Source: a virus. Taken from it: a DNA stretch of 37,402 nt. The DNA lies in IMG/VR virus record IMGVR_UViG_3300042731_004712, positions 1-37,402 of that record, one strand, 5' to 3'. Within the stretch, counting starts at the first letter, position 1. The number at the start of each line of letters is the position of its first letter. Below, piece after piece: positions 1-8,571 of the stretch. The position numbers and the translations under genes were made by a program. Under the pieces are notes generated by a model. It searched no databases and was not told where the DNA came from. It worked only from the letters and a program-made list of their open reading frames with translations.

Positions 1-1033
1 TGCTCGAGCCTACGACCAGCACCTTGCGTCCAAACTGTACGGCATCGATGCAGTCCTGGACAATCATCCAGAGCCGTTGTCTCCACCTGCCGAAGTACTT
101 GAACACCTTCGACGAGTGAATCTCCCTGTTCTTGTCGAGCACATCACACTGTGGGTCCGTCAGGTCCAGCTCTAGCCCGGTCCAGTAGAAGATGAACCGT
201 GCCTTCAGTGGCTGCGTGAGGTCCTTGTGCAGGATTTCGCCGACGTGTAGGTCGGCAATGATGTGGTAGCCATCCACGCGCTCGGGAGTCGCAGTCAGGC
301 AGTACCGCTGCCCGTAGAATAGAGGGGCAGTTTTCGAGAACACGGGCGCGCTGAGGTGATGTCCCTCGTCCCAGTAGACGTTGCCGTAGAATCGGCGCAC
401 CTCTTCAGGCATGCTCTCCGCCCAGTTGGCGACGGAGATGTAGGTCCCGAGTACGAGACCCTTCTTCCAGTCCTTCTTCCCCTCGGCAATAATGCCAATG
501 CCTCCCGGTACGATGAGGAACTGGTCAATTTCCTTCTGCCACTGCTCGAGTAGCTGGGTGTTGTCCACCATCACCAGTGCGGGCATCTGAGCGTCTGCAA
601 TGTGGCGAAGGGCGACCGGAGTCTTGCCCTTGCCACACGCGAGCTGCAGCACTCCGCCCATCGCCATCTGCATGGCGTTGAGCGACTTGCGTTGGACGTC
701 ATCACCCGTAGGTAGCAACTCATGTGCTCCCTTCAGGTTCTCCTGCAGCCGGTGGTCCAGCTTGATGCGTGAGGCGAAGTTCACCTGCTCGTAGTTGAGC
801 GGACGACAGTCCACCACCTCGAACGGGAGCTCGGCCGGGGTCCAGAAGGCTCGTGGTACCAGCAAGTGGTACGGAGCCTCCTGGAACAGCTCGATGACCT
901 TCATGCCTCCTCCCCTGTCGGTGAAGACATGGGTCAAGCTCTGCTTGGTGCCATCGACGTTGATGTAGCTGCGAGGCACCCAGAGCCATGTGTCGATGTA
1001 CCCCTTGTTGGGGTCACGCTTCACAACGTACAT
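1..1033 (-). CDS. SF2 DNA helicase, N-terminal part (runs off the left edge)
   Basis: My translation from the ATG at 1033 down to base 1 gives about 344 residues without a stop. Superfamily 2 helicase motifs appear in order: motif I LACGKGKT (Walker A), the motif Ia region (LVMVDNTQLLEQW), motif II WDEGHH (DEAH-type Walker B) and motif III LTATPERVDG. This resembles the UvsW/XPB-like phage helicases that unwind branched DNA or R-loops during replication and recombination. The C-terminal RecA lobe with motifs IV-VI is outside the window; the sequence ends at KVLVVGSS, where motif IV would begin. It lies 18 bases after the Pro/Gln-rich gene, so the two are probably co-transcribed. Only a weak GGTGG stands upstream of this ATG. 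The family assignment is secure; the exact role is inferred. Confidence 0.9.
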   Translation of the reverse strand, partial: MYVVKRDPNKGYIDTWLWVPRSYINVDGTKQSLTHVFTDRGGGMKVIELFQEAPYHLLVPRAFWTPAELPFEVVDCRPLNYEQVNFASRIKLDHRLQENLKGAHELLPTGDDVQRKSLNAMQMAMGGVLQLACGKGKTPVALRHIADAQMPALVMVDNTQLLEQWQKEIDQFLIVPGGIGIIAEGKKDWKKGLVLGTYISVANWAESMPEEVRRFYGNVYWDEGHHLSAPVFSKTAPLFYGQRYCLTATPERVDGYHIIADLHVGEILHKDLTQPLKARFIFYWTGLELDLTDPQCDVLDKNREIHSSKVFKYFGRWRQRLWMIVQDCIDAVQFGRKVLVVGSS

Positions 1034-1051
1034 GTGCGGGTTGTACCACCG

Positions 1052-1663
1052 TTAGTCTTGGCGGTGTCTTCCAATCGGGTTGAAGTCTATGAAGTTGGCC
1101 AACGTCATGAACGCGGCCTTGCCCATCGCGCGGTAGGTGTTCCGCCAGAGCCTGGCGGACCAGGGGACTTCCTCGTCCTCTGGCTCGGGCACCATCAGGA
1201 AACTGTTGGTCTGGGCGCCCTGCATCGTCTGGTTCATCGGAACCATGGTCGGCATAGCAGCATGGATTGGCTGCGTGTAGGGTTGATTGCCAACGTAGGC
1301 AATCTGCTGTGCCGGTGGCGGTCCATGAATCACCCTCGGCTGCTGGGGTTGCGCCTGCGCCTGGGGCACGATGGCGGTCATCGGTGCTGGTGGGGCAACC
1401 ACGCTCGGTGCAGGTGGCCTCACCAGAGACTGCTGAGAGAGCAGTGGCGATTGTACTGGCGGTGGTGGAGGCACCACCTTCGCAGCGCTCTGGAGGCGCT
1501 GGTGATTCGTCGCTGCAGAACACTGGGAGTACCACCGACACATCTCCCGGCGGTTGCCCCCGTTCTGCGGGTGGGCGTAGTTGGGGTCGAGGCCCCCACG
1601 ACATTCGACTGCGTTGGCGTCCCACTGCACCCCGAAACAGCCGGGTTGTCCGTTCTGACTCAT
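1052..1663 (-). CDS. Pro/Gln-rich protein of unknown function
   Basis: A 203-residue protein that I do not recognise. The start is supported by a strong AGGAGG six bases upstream of the ATG. The N-terminal 50 residues carry four cysteines (CFG, VECRGG, MCRW, SQCS) and could form a small metal-binding or disulphide fold. Residues about 60-145 are a low-complexity Pro/Gln/Ala linker, including a run of prolines. The C-terminus (from about 165) is more ordinary, with an EPEDEEVPW acidic patch and an aromatic-rich tail. This layout of folded end, disordered linker, folded end suggests a tether or adaptor. It is the first gene of a minus-strand unit with the helicase and diverges from the virion operon at 1771. 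Confidence 0.75.
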   Translation of the reverse strand: MSQNGQPGCFGVQWDANAVECRGGLDPNYAHPQNGGNRREMCRWYSQCSAATNHQRLQSAAKVVPPPPPVQSPLLSQQSLVRPPAPSVVAPPAPMTAIVPQAQAQPQQPRVIHGPPPAQQIAYVGNQPYTQPIHAAMPTMVPMNQTMQGAQTNSFLMVPEPEDEEVPWSARLWRNTYRAMGKAAFMTLANFIDFNPIGRHRQD

Positions 1664-1770
1664 TCGTCCTCCTATGGCTACTATGGCCTCTTGTCCGATT
1701 CCCTTATCCCCGGGCCCCGATGTACTCTTGCAAGTGCAGTTCTGCGCGATTACGCTCCCCTGGAGGACCC

Positions 1771-2292
1771 ATGGAGAAGCTCAGCGGCCTGGTCATCGAC
1801 GCCGGCGACGACTACAACGGGGCGGTTCTTCGTTCCATCTTCCCGACCCAAGAGTCCGTACCCGACCTCATCAAGAACGCTGAGCATCTACCACCAGAGC
1901 GACGGGCCGAGCTGCCCGACGACCTGTACGCGTTGGTGTTGCAGGATGGAGACGTGGAGCTCCGCAAGTTCGCCTGCAGTGATGCTGGCAACACCGCACT
2001 CAGCGTCGAGTACTTCATGAAGACCGCAGACAAGCTGCCCGTGGTGGCGCAGAAGACTGCGGCAGCCAACCTCGTCAAGGCATGTGGGTGGTATGGCATC
2101 GAGCCCCCGGAGGAGCTGGAGAAGATTGCTCTGGGGCTGGCTCGTGCTGCACACTTGGCCTTGGTCGGACCGGAAGCCGTCAAGAGCACGAAGGCGGGCA
2201 TCCAGCGAAACCTCGCCCAGGCACGTCAGTCTGGTAGCATGGTGAATCCGAACGTCCTCGGCGGGAAGCCGCCGGTGACTGGCACGGGGTGA
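1771..2292 (+). CDS. Putative virion protein, 173 aa
   Basis: First gene of the plus-strand virion operon. The ATG at 1771 has GGAGG four bases upstream; longer in-frame extensions run back through the divergent gene and are rejected. It is mostly helical. Residues about 71-114 align without gaps to a 44-residue stretch of the next protein, sharing YFM-x-T and NLVK-x-(A/C), so the two probably share a domain. It also carries copies of the (L/F)-x-K-x-A motif seen in the virion proteins here (YFMKTAD, AQKTAAA, ELEKIAL). Its stop overlaps the next start (GTGA). The function is unknown; the operon position just upstream of the portal suggests a head or neck role. Confidence 0.8.
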   Translation: MEKLSGLVIDAGDDYNGAVLRSIFPTQESVPDLIKNAEHLPPERRAELPDDLYALVLQDGDVELRKFACSDAGNTALSVEYFMKTADKLPVVAQKTAAANLVKACGWYGIEPPEELEKIALGLARAAHLALVGPEAVKSTKAGIQRNLAQARQSGSMVNPNVLGGKPPVTGTG

Positions 2293-3320
2293 AGATGGAA
2301 CGGGTACACAAGATTCAACTCTGGAAGCGCATCGGTGGGGACGTGCTCGAGAAGGGAGCCGAGCTCGCCGAGACGTACGACATGACGTCTCAGAGCGTGC
2401 CCAGCAAGGACAACGACCCGAAGAAGCGCGAGAAGTTCGTCATCCCGAAGACGGCTTCTGCCGTGAAGCAGGAGTCCCAGGGTGACTCATCCATCGACGC
2501 ATTCCACAGGGCCATCATGGATGAGGAGGAGAACCCCGTTGCGGGAGAGCAGCCGCCGAAGCTGCCGCAAATGGGTGCTCTTCAGCCTCATGTCGATGTC
2601 ACCAGCCATGAGCCGCCGAAGGTGGTGCAGGAGAAGAAGGCCCAGCACTACGCGCTTCCCGAGCGAGAGATGTACCCGCTGGACAACTACCTGCAGGTCA
2701 AGGAAGCGGCCCGCTACTTCATGGACACCTGGAAGTTCATGCAGCCGGCGGACCGTCACACCTACTGTGGGAATCTGGTGAAGCGGGCCAGTGCCCTGGA
2801 CATCTACACCGACCCACTCATCGAGAAGTACGGGTCGGTGACCTACGCCCCTGAGTCCGACATCCAGGTCTGCCTCGAGGCTCGCCAGTCGAACATCCTG
2901 GATGAGGGCCACAAGGCGGTGCTCAGCAAGCTGGCTGAGTGCAGGGCTGCCATGCCTCCAGAGGACTGGGCTCTCGCCCTGCAGGAGTTCGACAAGGCGG
3001 CATGCCTGCAGCAGCACTACGGCGACATCCCGGACGCGTACTACACCACCTTCGGCAAGACTGCAGCACAAGGGAACAAGGAAGACCCACAAGCAGCCAT
3101 CGTCATCGGAAATGAGTACATCACTCGCCGTCGACTGACCGAGTACCTGGCGAACAACGTCTCGACGCTCAAGCAGCGCTTCGGAGCTGAGGTGGCGGAA
3201 GAGATGTCCAAGGACCCACAGGCCATCTTCAACAGCCTGCCGCGTGACCAGAGGCTGGTCATCATGCGGATGGCGAACAACGACGACTCACCGGTGCAAC
3301 AGGCTGAGCAGAGCGCATGA
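2289..3320 (+). CDS. Putative virion protein, about 343 aa
   Basis: I do not recognise the family. A GTG at 2289 overlaps the preceding stop (GTGA); an ATG two codons later (2295) is an equally possible start. The N-terminus has VLEKGAEL and VIPKTASA, followed by a disordered acidic, Pro-rich stretch (about 60-115). The second half is helical and includes the segment shared with the 173-residue neighbour (EAARYFM, NLVKRASALDI). TFGKTAAQG lies about 80 residues before the C-terminus. The repeated K-x-A sites would fit proteolytic processing during head maturation, but that is inference. It is translationally coupled on both sides and lies three genes upstream of the portal. Confidence 0.8.
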   Translation: MKMERVHKIQLWKRIGGDVLEKGAELAETYDMTSQSVPSKDNDPKKREKFVIPKTASAVKQESQGDSSIDAFHRAIMDEEENPVAGEQPPKLPQMGALQPHVDVTSHEPPKVVQEKKAQHYALPEREMYPLDNYLQVKEAARYFMDTWKFMQPADRHTYCGNLVKRASALDIYTDPLIEKYGSVTYAPESDIQVCLEARQSNILDEGHKAVLSKLAECRAAMPPEDWALALQEFDKAACLQQHYGDIPDAYYTTFGKTAAQGNKEDPQAAIVIGNEYITRRRLTEYLANNVSTLKQRFGAEVAEEMSKDPQAIFNSLPRDQRLVIMRMANNDDSPVQQAEQSA

Positions 3321-4156
3321 CTCTGCCGTCCGTCGACTTCGGGGAGCGCTTCAAACGCGCTGCCACGAGCTTGGGGCTCAGCAAGCTCGCTGCGGAGTCG
3401 GTGGAGGACAACGAGACGGTCACGGCCCGTGAGGACAACATCACGGACCTCGATGAGACCACACAGGGGGTCACGGACGAGTCGGTGGGCGTGCCTGCAC
3501 CGGATGAGAAGCCGAGCCCCGTCACAGCCAAGAACATCTTCCAGCACCCCGATACTCACCCCATCATGCTGGACCTCATTCTGCTTCGGGAGTACGGCCC
3601 GGAGTGGATGACGTGGGAGCCCGAGACGCTCGAGTGGCGCATTCCTCAGGACTTTGGTGGCCAGAACATCAGTGATGCCAACATGCACAAGGTGCAGGCC
3701 CTCAAGACGCTGCACTTCAACGACAACTTCTGGGAGGAGTGGGAGGTGTTCGTCTGGTGCTGCATGGCGTTCAACGGCGTGCCCCCGGACTTCGAGGTGA
3801 TGCAGGTGCCCACGGTGGCGCAAGCGATGGTGGCGGTGGATGTAGCCAACCGGGTACGACAGGACGTGGAGTTCAGTGAGGAGCTCAACGACTTCCTTGA
3901 GCAGGTCCACATGTTCAATGGGACGTTCTGCCCCATCGAGCCACTCGAGTGGGTGACGATGGATGACGTTGAGGACTACCCAGTCGACTGTGAAGAGGTC
4001 AAAGAGCTCTGGCCGGAGGTGCGGAAGAGCGGCAAGGCACCCACCGGCGATACCGTCACTGATGAGCAGCTCAGACGCATGCTGGATGTGCGAGAATACC
4101 TCGAGGAGAGCCGAGCCGCGCTGCGGGCGCAGCTACCGCTGACGACGCATGTCTGA
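3317..4156 (+). CDS. Putative virion protein, 279 aa
   Basis: The start ATG overlaps the previous stop (ATGA). The N-terminal 65 residues are polar and probably disordered, after a basic helix (FGERFKRAATSLGLSKLAAES) that holds the recurrent K-L-A motif. From about residue 75 there is a globular, tryptophan-rich domain with several WE pairs, then a very acidic section and a charged C-terminal helix. I do not recognise it. Its place in a tightly overlapped series ending at the portal suggests a structural or assembly role. Confidence 0.75.
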   Translation: MTLPSVDFGERFKRAATSLGLSKLAAESVEDNETVTAREDNITDLDETTQGVTDESVGVPAPDEKPSPVTAKNIFQHPDTHPIMLDLILLREYGPEWMTWEPETLEWRIPQDFGGQNISDANMHKVQALKTLHFNDNFWEEWEVFVWCCMAFNGVPPDFEVMQVPTVAQAMVAVDVANRVRQDVEFSEELNDFLEQVHMFNGTFCPIEPLEWVTMDDVEDYPVDCEEVKELWPEVRKSGKAPTGDTVTDEQLRRMLDVREYLEESRAALRAQLPLTTHV

Positions 4157-5186
4157 CCCCAAGGAAGTCATGATGCTCGCGTTCAACGACGAGCTCGAGA
4201 AGGTGGGAGCCCCTGCTGGGATTCTGCAACGACTGGGTCAGAGAGCGCTGGCTGGGGGTTCTACCGCTGCTCTGGGCGGCACCGCCGGCGCTGGGCTGGG
4301 CGCCCTTGCCGGGGGAGTCAAAGGCTATCGGCAGGCCAAGGAGCAGGGTGGCTCTGGTCTGGCGGGCGCCCTCGCCGGCGGGATGCGCGGTGCGGCCCTG
4401 GGCGGTGGTCTGGGCGCCGCTGCCGGTGGCGCGGGTGGCATGCTGGCCGGCAAGCGAGGCATTCAGCACGCCCGCCAGATGGCCAAGCGAGAGGGCGCTC
4501 TGGGCGCCATCAGTCGCTTCGGCCAGCGTCAGGTCCATGGCGTCACAGGGGCGCTCCCGGGCGGCTTCCGCTCCCGCAGCGCCGCCGTGCGCTCCATAGG
4601 CGCCGGGGGCGCAGACATCAGCAAGCGCCTGTCGGAGACGGGCAAGTCTCTTAGGACGGCCAAGGGGCCGGCCAGGAAGAAGCTGATGGCCCAGCGGCAG
4701 TCCCTGCGCAAGGCTGAACAGCACGCCCGAAAGGCGGAAGAGCTCGGGATGACCAGCGTCCCTGGCTTCTTCCGCACCATGGCTACTGGTAAGGGCATCG
4801 AAGGGATGAAGGCCACCCTCGGGCAGCAGTGGCATGGCTCCCCTTCCGTGGGTGGCAAGCTAATGACGTTCGGCATGCCCGCTGGGTTCATGGCGGCCGA
4901 GGCGGCTCGGAAGAGTCAGCCTGGCGAGTCCAGCCGGGGCGCGCGGGCGGCGCAGAGCTTCGTGGACATGGCCCCCTACACGCTGACCGCCATGCCGCTC
5001 GCCGGCGCCACGTTGCTGGGCACCGGCCTGTCGGCGGGAGGCAAGGCGGTGGGCAGGCTGCTCAGGCGGAAGCGCCCGGCGGAGCCGCCACCATACCCTG
5101 AGGAGGCTGAGGGTCAGGCGGCGCCAGCGGAGCGTATCGAATCACCCTCGGTTCAGGGTAGGCTTCCAGAAGGGTTCGGCGGATGA
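4149..5186 (+). CDS. Glycine-zipper virion protein, possible ejection protein
   Basis: A 345-residue basic, Gly/Ala-rich protein whose start overlaps the end of the previous gene by 8 bases. The N-terminus reads MLAFNDELEKVGAPAG, a short amphipathic helix with the recurrent E-x-E-K-x-x-A signature. Residues about 35-100 are glycine-zipper-like (GAGLGALAGG, GGGLGAAAGGAGG), a pattern common in peptides that insert into or oligomerise in membranes. A lysine/arginine-rich coiled region follows. A second hydrophobic stretch lies near 275-305 (TLTAMPLAGATLLGTGLSAG), then a Pro/Glu-rich tail. It directly precedes the portal with an ATGA overlap. A virion protein that interacts with membrane during DNA entry is plausible but unproven. 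Confidence 0.75.
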   Translation: MSDPKEVMMLAFNDELEKVGAPAGILQRLGQRALAGGSTAALGGTAGAGLGALAGGVKGYRQAKEQGGSGLAGALAGGMRGAALGGGLGAAAGGAGGMLAGKRGIQHARQMAKREGALGAISRFGQRQVHGVTGALPGGFRSRSAAVRSIGAGGADISKRLSETGKSLRTAKGPARKKLMAQRQSLRKAEQHARKAEELGMTSVPGFFRTMATGKGIEGMKATLGQQWHGSPSVGGKLMTFGMPAGFMAAEAARKSQPGESSRGARAAQSFVDMAPYTLTAMPLAGATLLGTGLSAGGKAVGRLLRRKRPAEPPPYPEEAEGQAAPAERIESPSVQGRLPEGFGG

Positions 5187-7252
5187 CGTTTCCAGGCGTC
5201 TGCAGTTTCAACTTCGGCACCTCTCCGATGGGGCCAGGCCGGGGTGGCGCTGGCGTAACGCGTGGGCGCATCCAGGGCAGCATGTTGAACGGGGTGAACT
5301 ACCCCAACCCGTTCTTCGACATTGCACACACGTACTTGCCGACGACGGTCAAGGAGCTGTTCAAGTACTGCCGCTACTACTTCCTCACCAACCCGCTCAT
5401 CAACGCCACGGTCTTCAAACTGGCGGAGTATCCCATCACGGACATCATCGTCGACCACGACAGTGGCGAGGTGAAGCGTCGGTGGGAGGAGTACTACCAT
5501 GACCACCTTCTCTTCCGCTCCTTCCAGGTGGAGGCGGGTCTGGACTATGGCTGCTACGGCAACTGCCCGGTCAGCATCAGTTTCCCGTTCCAGAAGTACA
5601 TCTCCTGCCGTCAGTGTGGGTGGACCGAGCGTGCCAGCAAGGTGCGTCAGTTCTGGACGTTCACCAACTACGGCTTCCGGTTGAACTGCCCGAGCTGCGG
5701 GAACATCGAGGAAGCTGAAGTCAAGGACGTGTACTACAAGAACGCGTCCGGCATCCGTCTCGTCCGGTGGAACGTCGAAGACATCGAAATCACCTACAAC
5801 GACATCACTGGTGAGAGTACCTACTTCTACAACATCCCCGGGCCCCTTCGCAGCGACATCGTCATCGGCAAGAAGGATGTGGTCGAGGGCATCCCTCAAA
5901 TCTTCATCCAGGCCCTACGTCAGCAGAAGGGCATCGTCTTCAGCAAGGACAACTTCTTCCACCTGAAGCGCCCGACGCTGGCGTGGCAGGACCGAGGCTG
6001 GGGCATCCCGCTCATCCTGCCGGTGCTCAAGGACGCGTTCTACCTGCAGCTCATGAAGAAGGCCCAAGAGGCCATCCTGCTCGAGCACATCGTCCCGCTG
6101 CGCGTGCTGTTCCCGCAGGCGGCGAGTGGGACCACCGACCCCTTCAGCACCATCAACCTCACGCAGTGGAAGGAACAGGTCGCTGCGGAGATTGCGCGCT
6201 GGCGCTACGACCACAACTACATCCCCATCATGCCACTGCCACTGGGCAACCAGAGCATCGGTGGTGATGGCAAGGCCCTGCTGCTCTTCCAGGAGATGCA
6301 GATGCACTCCGAGCAGCTCATCATGGGTATGGGCGTGCCGCGCGAGTTCCTCCAGGGCGGGATGAGCTACGCCGGCACCAACGTCTCGATGCGCATGCTC
6401 GAGAATGCGTTCATCGGCTACGTCCTGCGACAGAAGCTCATGGCCAACTGGGTCATGAAGATGATTGCCAACTACCTCGATTGGCCGGAGGCGAACATCC
6501 GCTTCAAGCCTTTCAAGATGGCCGACGACATCCAGCGCAAGGCGTACCTCTTCCAGCTCAACCAGGCACAGAAGATTTCGGACACCACCCTCCTCGCAGA
6601 CGCTGACCTCAGTCAGGAAGACGAGGACGAAATCATGATGCGAGAAATCGACAAGCGGCTGCAGTCGACGCGCAAGCAGCAGCTAGCCATGGCCGAAGTG
6701 CAGGGAGAGGCACAGAAGGTCATGATGAAGTACCAGGCCGAAGCGCAGGCTGGGATGATGTCCGAGCAAGGTGCTCCAGCCCCAGGTGAACCTGGTGGTC
6801 CAGAAGGGGCGATGGACCCTGCCATGGCTGCGCAGATGGGCGCCCAGCCGCCACCCGGCCCGCTCAATGCCGCTGGGGCCATGCCTCCAGCGCAGGGCGG
6901 TGTACCGATGGGTCCGGCGCCACAGCCCGTGGCAGGCATGCCCGGCGGGGGACCCCTGAGCGCGCTCGGCCAGGAGGCACAGAGCCAGCTCGGTATGGGC
7001 AACCGCCTCGAGGATGGTCAGATGGGTGGCGACCCGCTGGCTATGGCCCAGGGCTACGCTCAGCAGATTTCCCAGCTCCCGCCCGACCAGCAGCAGATGG
7101 CGCTGGAGGCACTCGAGGCTCAGTCCCCCGAGCTCGCTCAGCTCGTTGCGCAGATGCTCAGCCACCTACAGCAGGGTGGAGGTGGCCCGCAGGTGGATAT
7201 GCGCCCGCTGCCAGAGCAGCGCCCACCACGTAGAGAGGCAGCGCCGGTATGA
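5183..7252 (+). CDS. Portal protein with zinc-ribbon insertion
   Basis: A 689-residue protein that I assign as the portal, the dodecameric ring through which DNA is pumped and the tail attaches. Typical portal features are the N-terminal helical wing region, an inner section with KRPTLAWQDRGWGIPLILPVLKDAFY, and a C-terminal Gln/Met/Pro-rich tail from about residue 520. Unusually, the wing contains two Cys pairs (C142/C145 in CRQCGW and C169/C172 in CPSCG), which should form a zinc ribbon. The start ATG overlaps the previous stop, and the stop overlaps the next start at 7249. TerL lies far away at 28503, so packaging genes are split in this genome. The portal call rests on overall pattern and length; a homology search would settle it. 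Confidence 0.8.
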   Translation: MTFPGVCSFNFGTSPMGPGRGGAGVTRGRIQGSMLNGVNYPNPFFDIAHTYLPTTVKELFKYCRYYFLTNPLINATVFKLAEYPITDIIVDHDSGEVKRRWEEYYHDHLLFRSFQVEAGLDYGCYGNCPVSISFPFQKYISCRQCGWTERASKVRQFWTFTNYGFRLNCPSCGNIEEAEVKDVYYKNASGIRLVRWNVEDIEITYNDITGESTYFYNIPGPLRSDIVIGKKDVVEGIPQIFIQALRQQKGIVFSKDNFFHLKRPTLAWQDRGWGIPLILPVLKDAFYLQLMKKAQEAILLEHIVPLRVLFPQAASGTTDPFSTINLTQWKEQVAAEIARWRYDHNYIPIMPLPLGNQSIGGDGKALLLFQEMQMHSEQLIMGMGVPREFLQGGMSYAGTNVSMRMLENAFIGYVLRQKLMANWVMKMIANYLDWPEANIRFKPFKMADDIQRKAYLFQLNQAQKISDTTLLADADLSQEDEDEIMMREIDKRLQSTRKQQLAMAEVQGEAQKVMMKYQAEAQAGMMSEQGAPAPGEPGGPEGAMDPAMAAQMGAQPPPGPLNAAGAMPPAQGGVPMGPAPQPVAGMPGGGPLSALGQEAQSQLGMGNRLEDGQMGGDPLAMAQGYAQQISQLPPDQQQMALEALEAQSPELAQLVAQMLSHLQQGGGGPQVDMRPLPEQRPPRREAAPV

Positions 7253-8109
7253 CTCCCTGGGTGAGTATGTCCGGGATGAGCTCCGAGCTGATGAAGGTCG
7301 CTCGGAATCGAAAGCGCGACCTCGAGCTGCAGGACCGTCGTGAGCAGCTCGGCGGTACGTTGGTGGCAATGGGTGGCCCCCGTGCCACGCGTGGCGCTGG
7401 AATGGCGCTCGGCCACGCTGCCATCACCGGTGGCGAGTCACTGTCGGACCCGAAGCTGACCAAGAAGATGCTGAGAGGTTCCGGCCACAAGGCGTTTGCG
7501 GGCCCCAAGGACTCCGGCTTCGACGCCCACGCCATGCCGAAGGGGTTCATGCCGAAGTTCATCCGCAAGCACATCGAGCAGGCGGCCAAGAGCGAGAAGG
7601 ACCCAGTCAAGCGCCAGCAGATGCAGAGGGTGGTGAAGCAGCTCCGTGAGGGTGTGTACCTGAAGGGCCGTGCAGCCCACGCCCCAACCATCGCCGCCCA
7701 CGAGCTCGGACACATGGACATCGGTGCCAGCCGGGCCGGACGACTGCTGCAGAACCTGCCCACCGCGCTCGCGCTCCGGCTGTCCCCCGCTGCCGGCCTG
7801 GCCTCGGGGGTAGTCTCCGGGCTCAAGTCCGACAAGGAGGACGAGGGGGCCGCGCGCAAGGCTATGATTGCTCCTGCTGCGGCAGCCGCTCCAGGGTTGG
7901 GCTACGAGGGTCTGGCTCATGCGAAGGGCATCAAGCACCTGCGCCGGGCCGGCATGAAGCCAGGCCAGATTGCCAAGCAGATGCTGCGGTCCAACCTACC
8001 CGCCTACCTCACCTATGCCACGCTGCCGGCCGCTGGCGCGGCCTCGGCCTACGGGAGCACCAAGGCCATCCAGGCGTGGCGCCGCCGGCAGGCCCGCAAG
8101 GAAGAGTAG
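7249..8109 (+). CDS. HELGH-motif virion protein, putative zinc peptidase
   Basis: The start overlaps the portal stop (ATGA). The 286-residue product is basic and contains APTIAAHELGHMDIG, a zincin HExxH motif (H151, E152, H155). In zinc peptidases these residues bind the metal and supply the general base; the third ligand is not obvious to me. Downstream are hydrophobic, Gly/Ala-rich segments (about 160-190 and 205-225, 255-270) and a very basic C-terminus (RRRQARKEE). Possible roles are a virion-associated protease or an ejected protein that uses the hydrophobic segments in the host envelope. It is the last gene of this operon and is followed by the hairpin array. Confidence 0.7.
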   Translation: MTPWVSMSGMSSELMKVARNRKRDLELQDRREQLGGTLVAMGGPRATRGAGMALGHAAITGGESLSDPKLTKKMLRGSGHKAFAGPKDSGFDAHAMPKGFMPKFIRKHIEQAAKSEKDPVKRQQMQRVVKQLREGVYLKGRAAHAPTIAAHELGHMDIGASRAGRLLQNLPTALALRLSPAAGLASGVVSGLKSDKEDEGAARKAMIAPAAAAAPGLGYEGLAHAKGIKHLRRAGMKPGQIAKQMLRSNLPAYLTYATLPAAGAASAYGSTKAIQAWRRRQARKEE

Positions 8110-8144
8110 CCGGCCCGAGCTAGATTTGAATCCCCATCGGAGGG

Positions 8145-8196
8145 CCCAGCGTTCCATGCTAGGCCCGTGGGACGGGCCTAGCATGGAACTGCTGGG
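8145..8196. repeat. Long perfect hairpin, copy 1
   Basis: A 17-bp perfect stem (8152-8168 with 8172-8188) closes a GGG loop, and outer arms CCCAGC/GCTGGG extend it by six pairs. Copy 2 at 8295-8344 is nearly identical: the stem differs only in compensated end pairs (TTCC/GGAA against CTCC/GGAG). Compensated change supports selection for the RNA or DNA structure. No U-run follows, so a simple intrinsic terminator is not obvious. It begins 36 bases after the last virion gene of the operon. Confidence 0.85.
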
Positions 8197-8201
8197 TCGA
8201 A

Positions 8202-8234
8202 CCCGTGCAGCCTTCCCGACGAACGCTGCACGGG
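8202..8234. repeat. Companion hairpin after copy 1
   Basis: A 10-bp perfect stem CCCGTGCAGC/GCTGCACGGG with a 13-base loop starts six bases after the first long hairpin. A companion of different sequence but similar shape follows copy 2 at 8350-8384, so the repeated unit is a long stem followed by a 10-bp stem. Confidence 0.7.
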
Positions 8235-8294
8235 CTCACCGAACGCCTGTCAAGTACCCTCAGCCGGGGGCAGTCTGGGGGCAGTTCACATGGT

Positions 8295-8344
8295 CCAGCG
8301 CTCCATGCTAGGCCCGTGGGACGGGCCTAGCATGGAGCTGCTGG
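8295..8344. repeat. Long perfect hairpin, copy 2
   Basis: Second copy of the 17-bp stem with GGG loop (8301-8317 with 8321-8337) and outer arms CCAGC/GCTGG. The stem core is identical to copy 1 and the terminal pairs show compensated change. The spacing between copies is 149-150 bases. Confidence 0.85.
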
Positions 8345-8349
8345 GTTCT

Positions 8350-8384
8350 GCATCTGCAGCGTTCGGGCGATTCTCTGCAGATGC
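8350..8384. repeat. Companion hairpin after copy 2
   Basis: A 10-bp perfect stem GCATCTGCAG/CTGCAGATGC with a 15-base loop. It occupies the same relative position as 8202-8234 after copy 1 but with unrelated bases, so shape rather than sequence appears to be kept. Confidence 0.7.
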
Positions 8385-8463
8385 GCGGCGCCGCAGGTCG
8401 TGACAGGCGCGGCCTGTAGGCCGGGAGTTTTGTCCGGGACTGGAGGGCTCCCGTTACGCTGAG

Positions 8464-8495
8464 CGGTGGTACGCCTGCCAGCAGGCGTACCACCG
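8464..8495. repeat. 15-bp perfect inverted repeat
   Basis: CGGTGGTACGCCTGC and its exact complement are separated by two bases. It is part of the non-coding hairpin array 8145-8682 and could act as a cruciform, an RNase III site or a terminator; no U-tract follows on either strand. Confidence 0.75.
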
Positions 8496-8517
8496 GACCC
8501 CGGGCGATGTCTCCCAA

Positions 8518-8543
8518 GGCTGAGAGCACACATCGTCTCAGCC
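8518..8543. repeat. Short hairpin
   Basis: An 8-bp stem GGCTGAGA/TCTCAGCC with a 10-base loop, within the hairpin array. Confidence 0.6.
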
Positions 8544-8571
8544 TACGTTCTCAGCTCCGCACAAGGGGTTG

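Noticed and set aside
866-2020. Long plus-strand open frame (384 codons)
   Set aside because: It is antisense to the helicase and Pro/Gln-rich genes and has no plausible protein composition; it is a shadow frame.
8145-8384. CRISPR array
   Set aside because: Only two long repeat units occur and each is itself a long hairpin with no regular spacers or cas genes.
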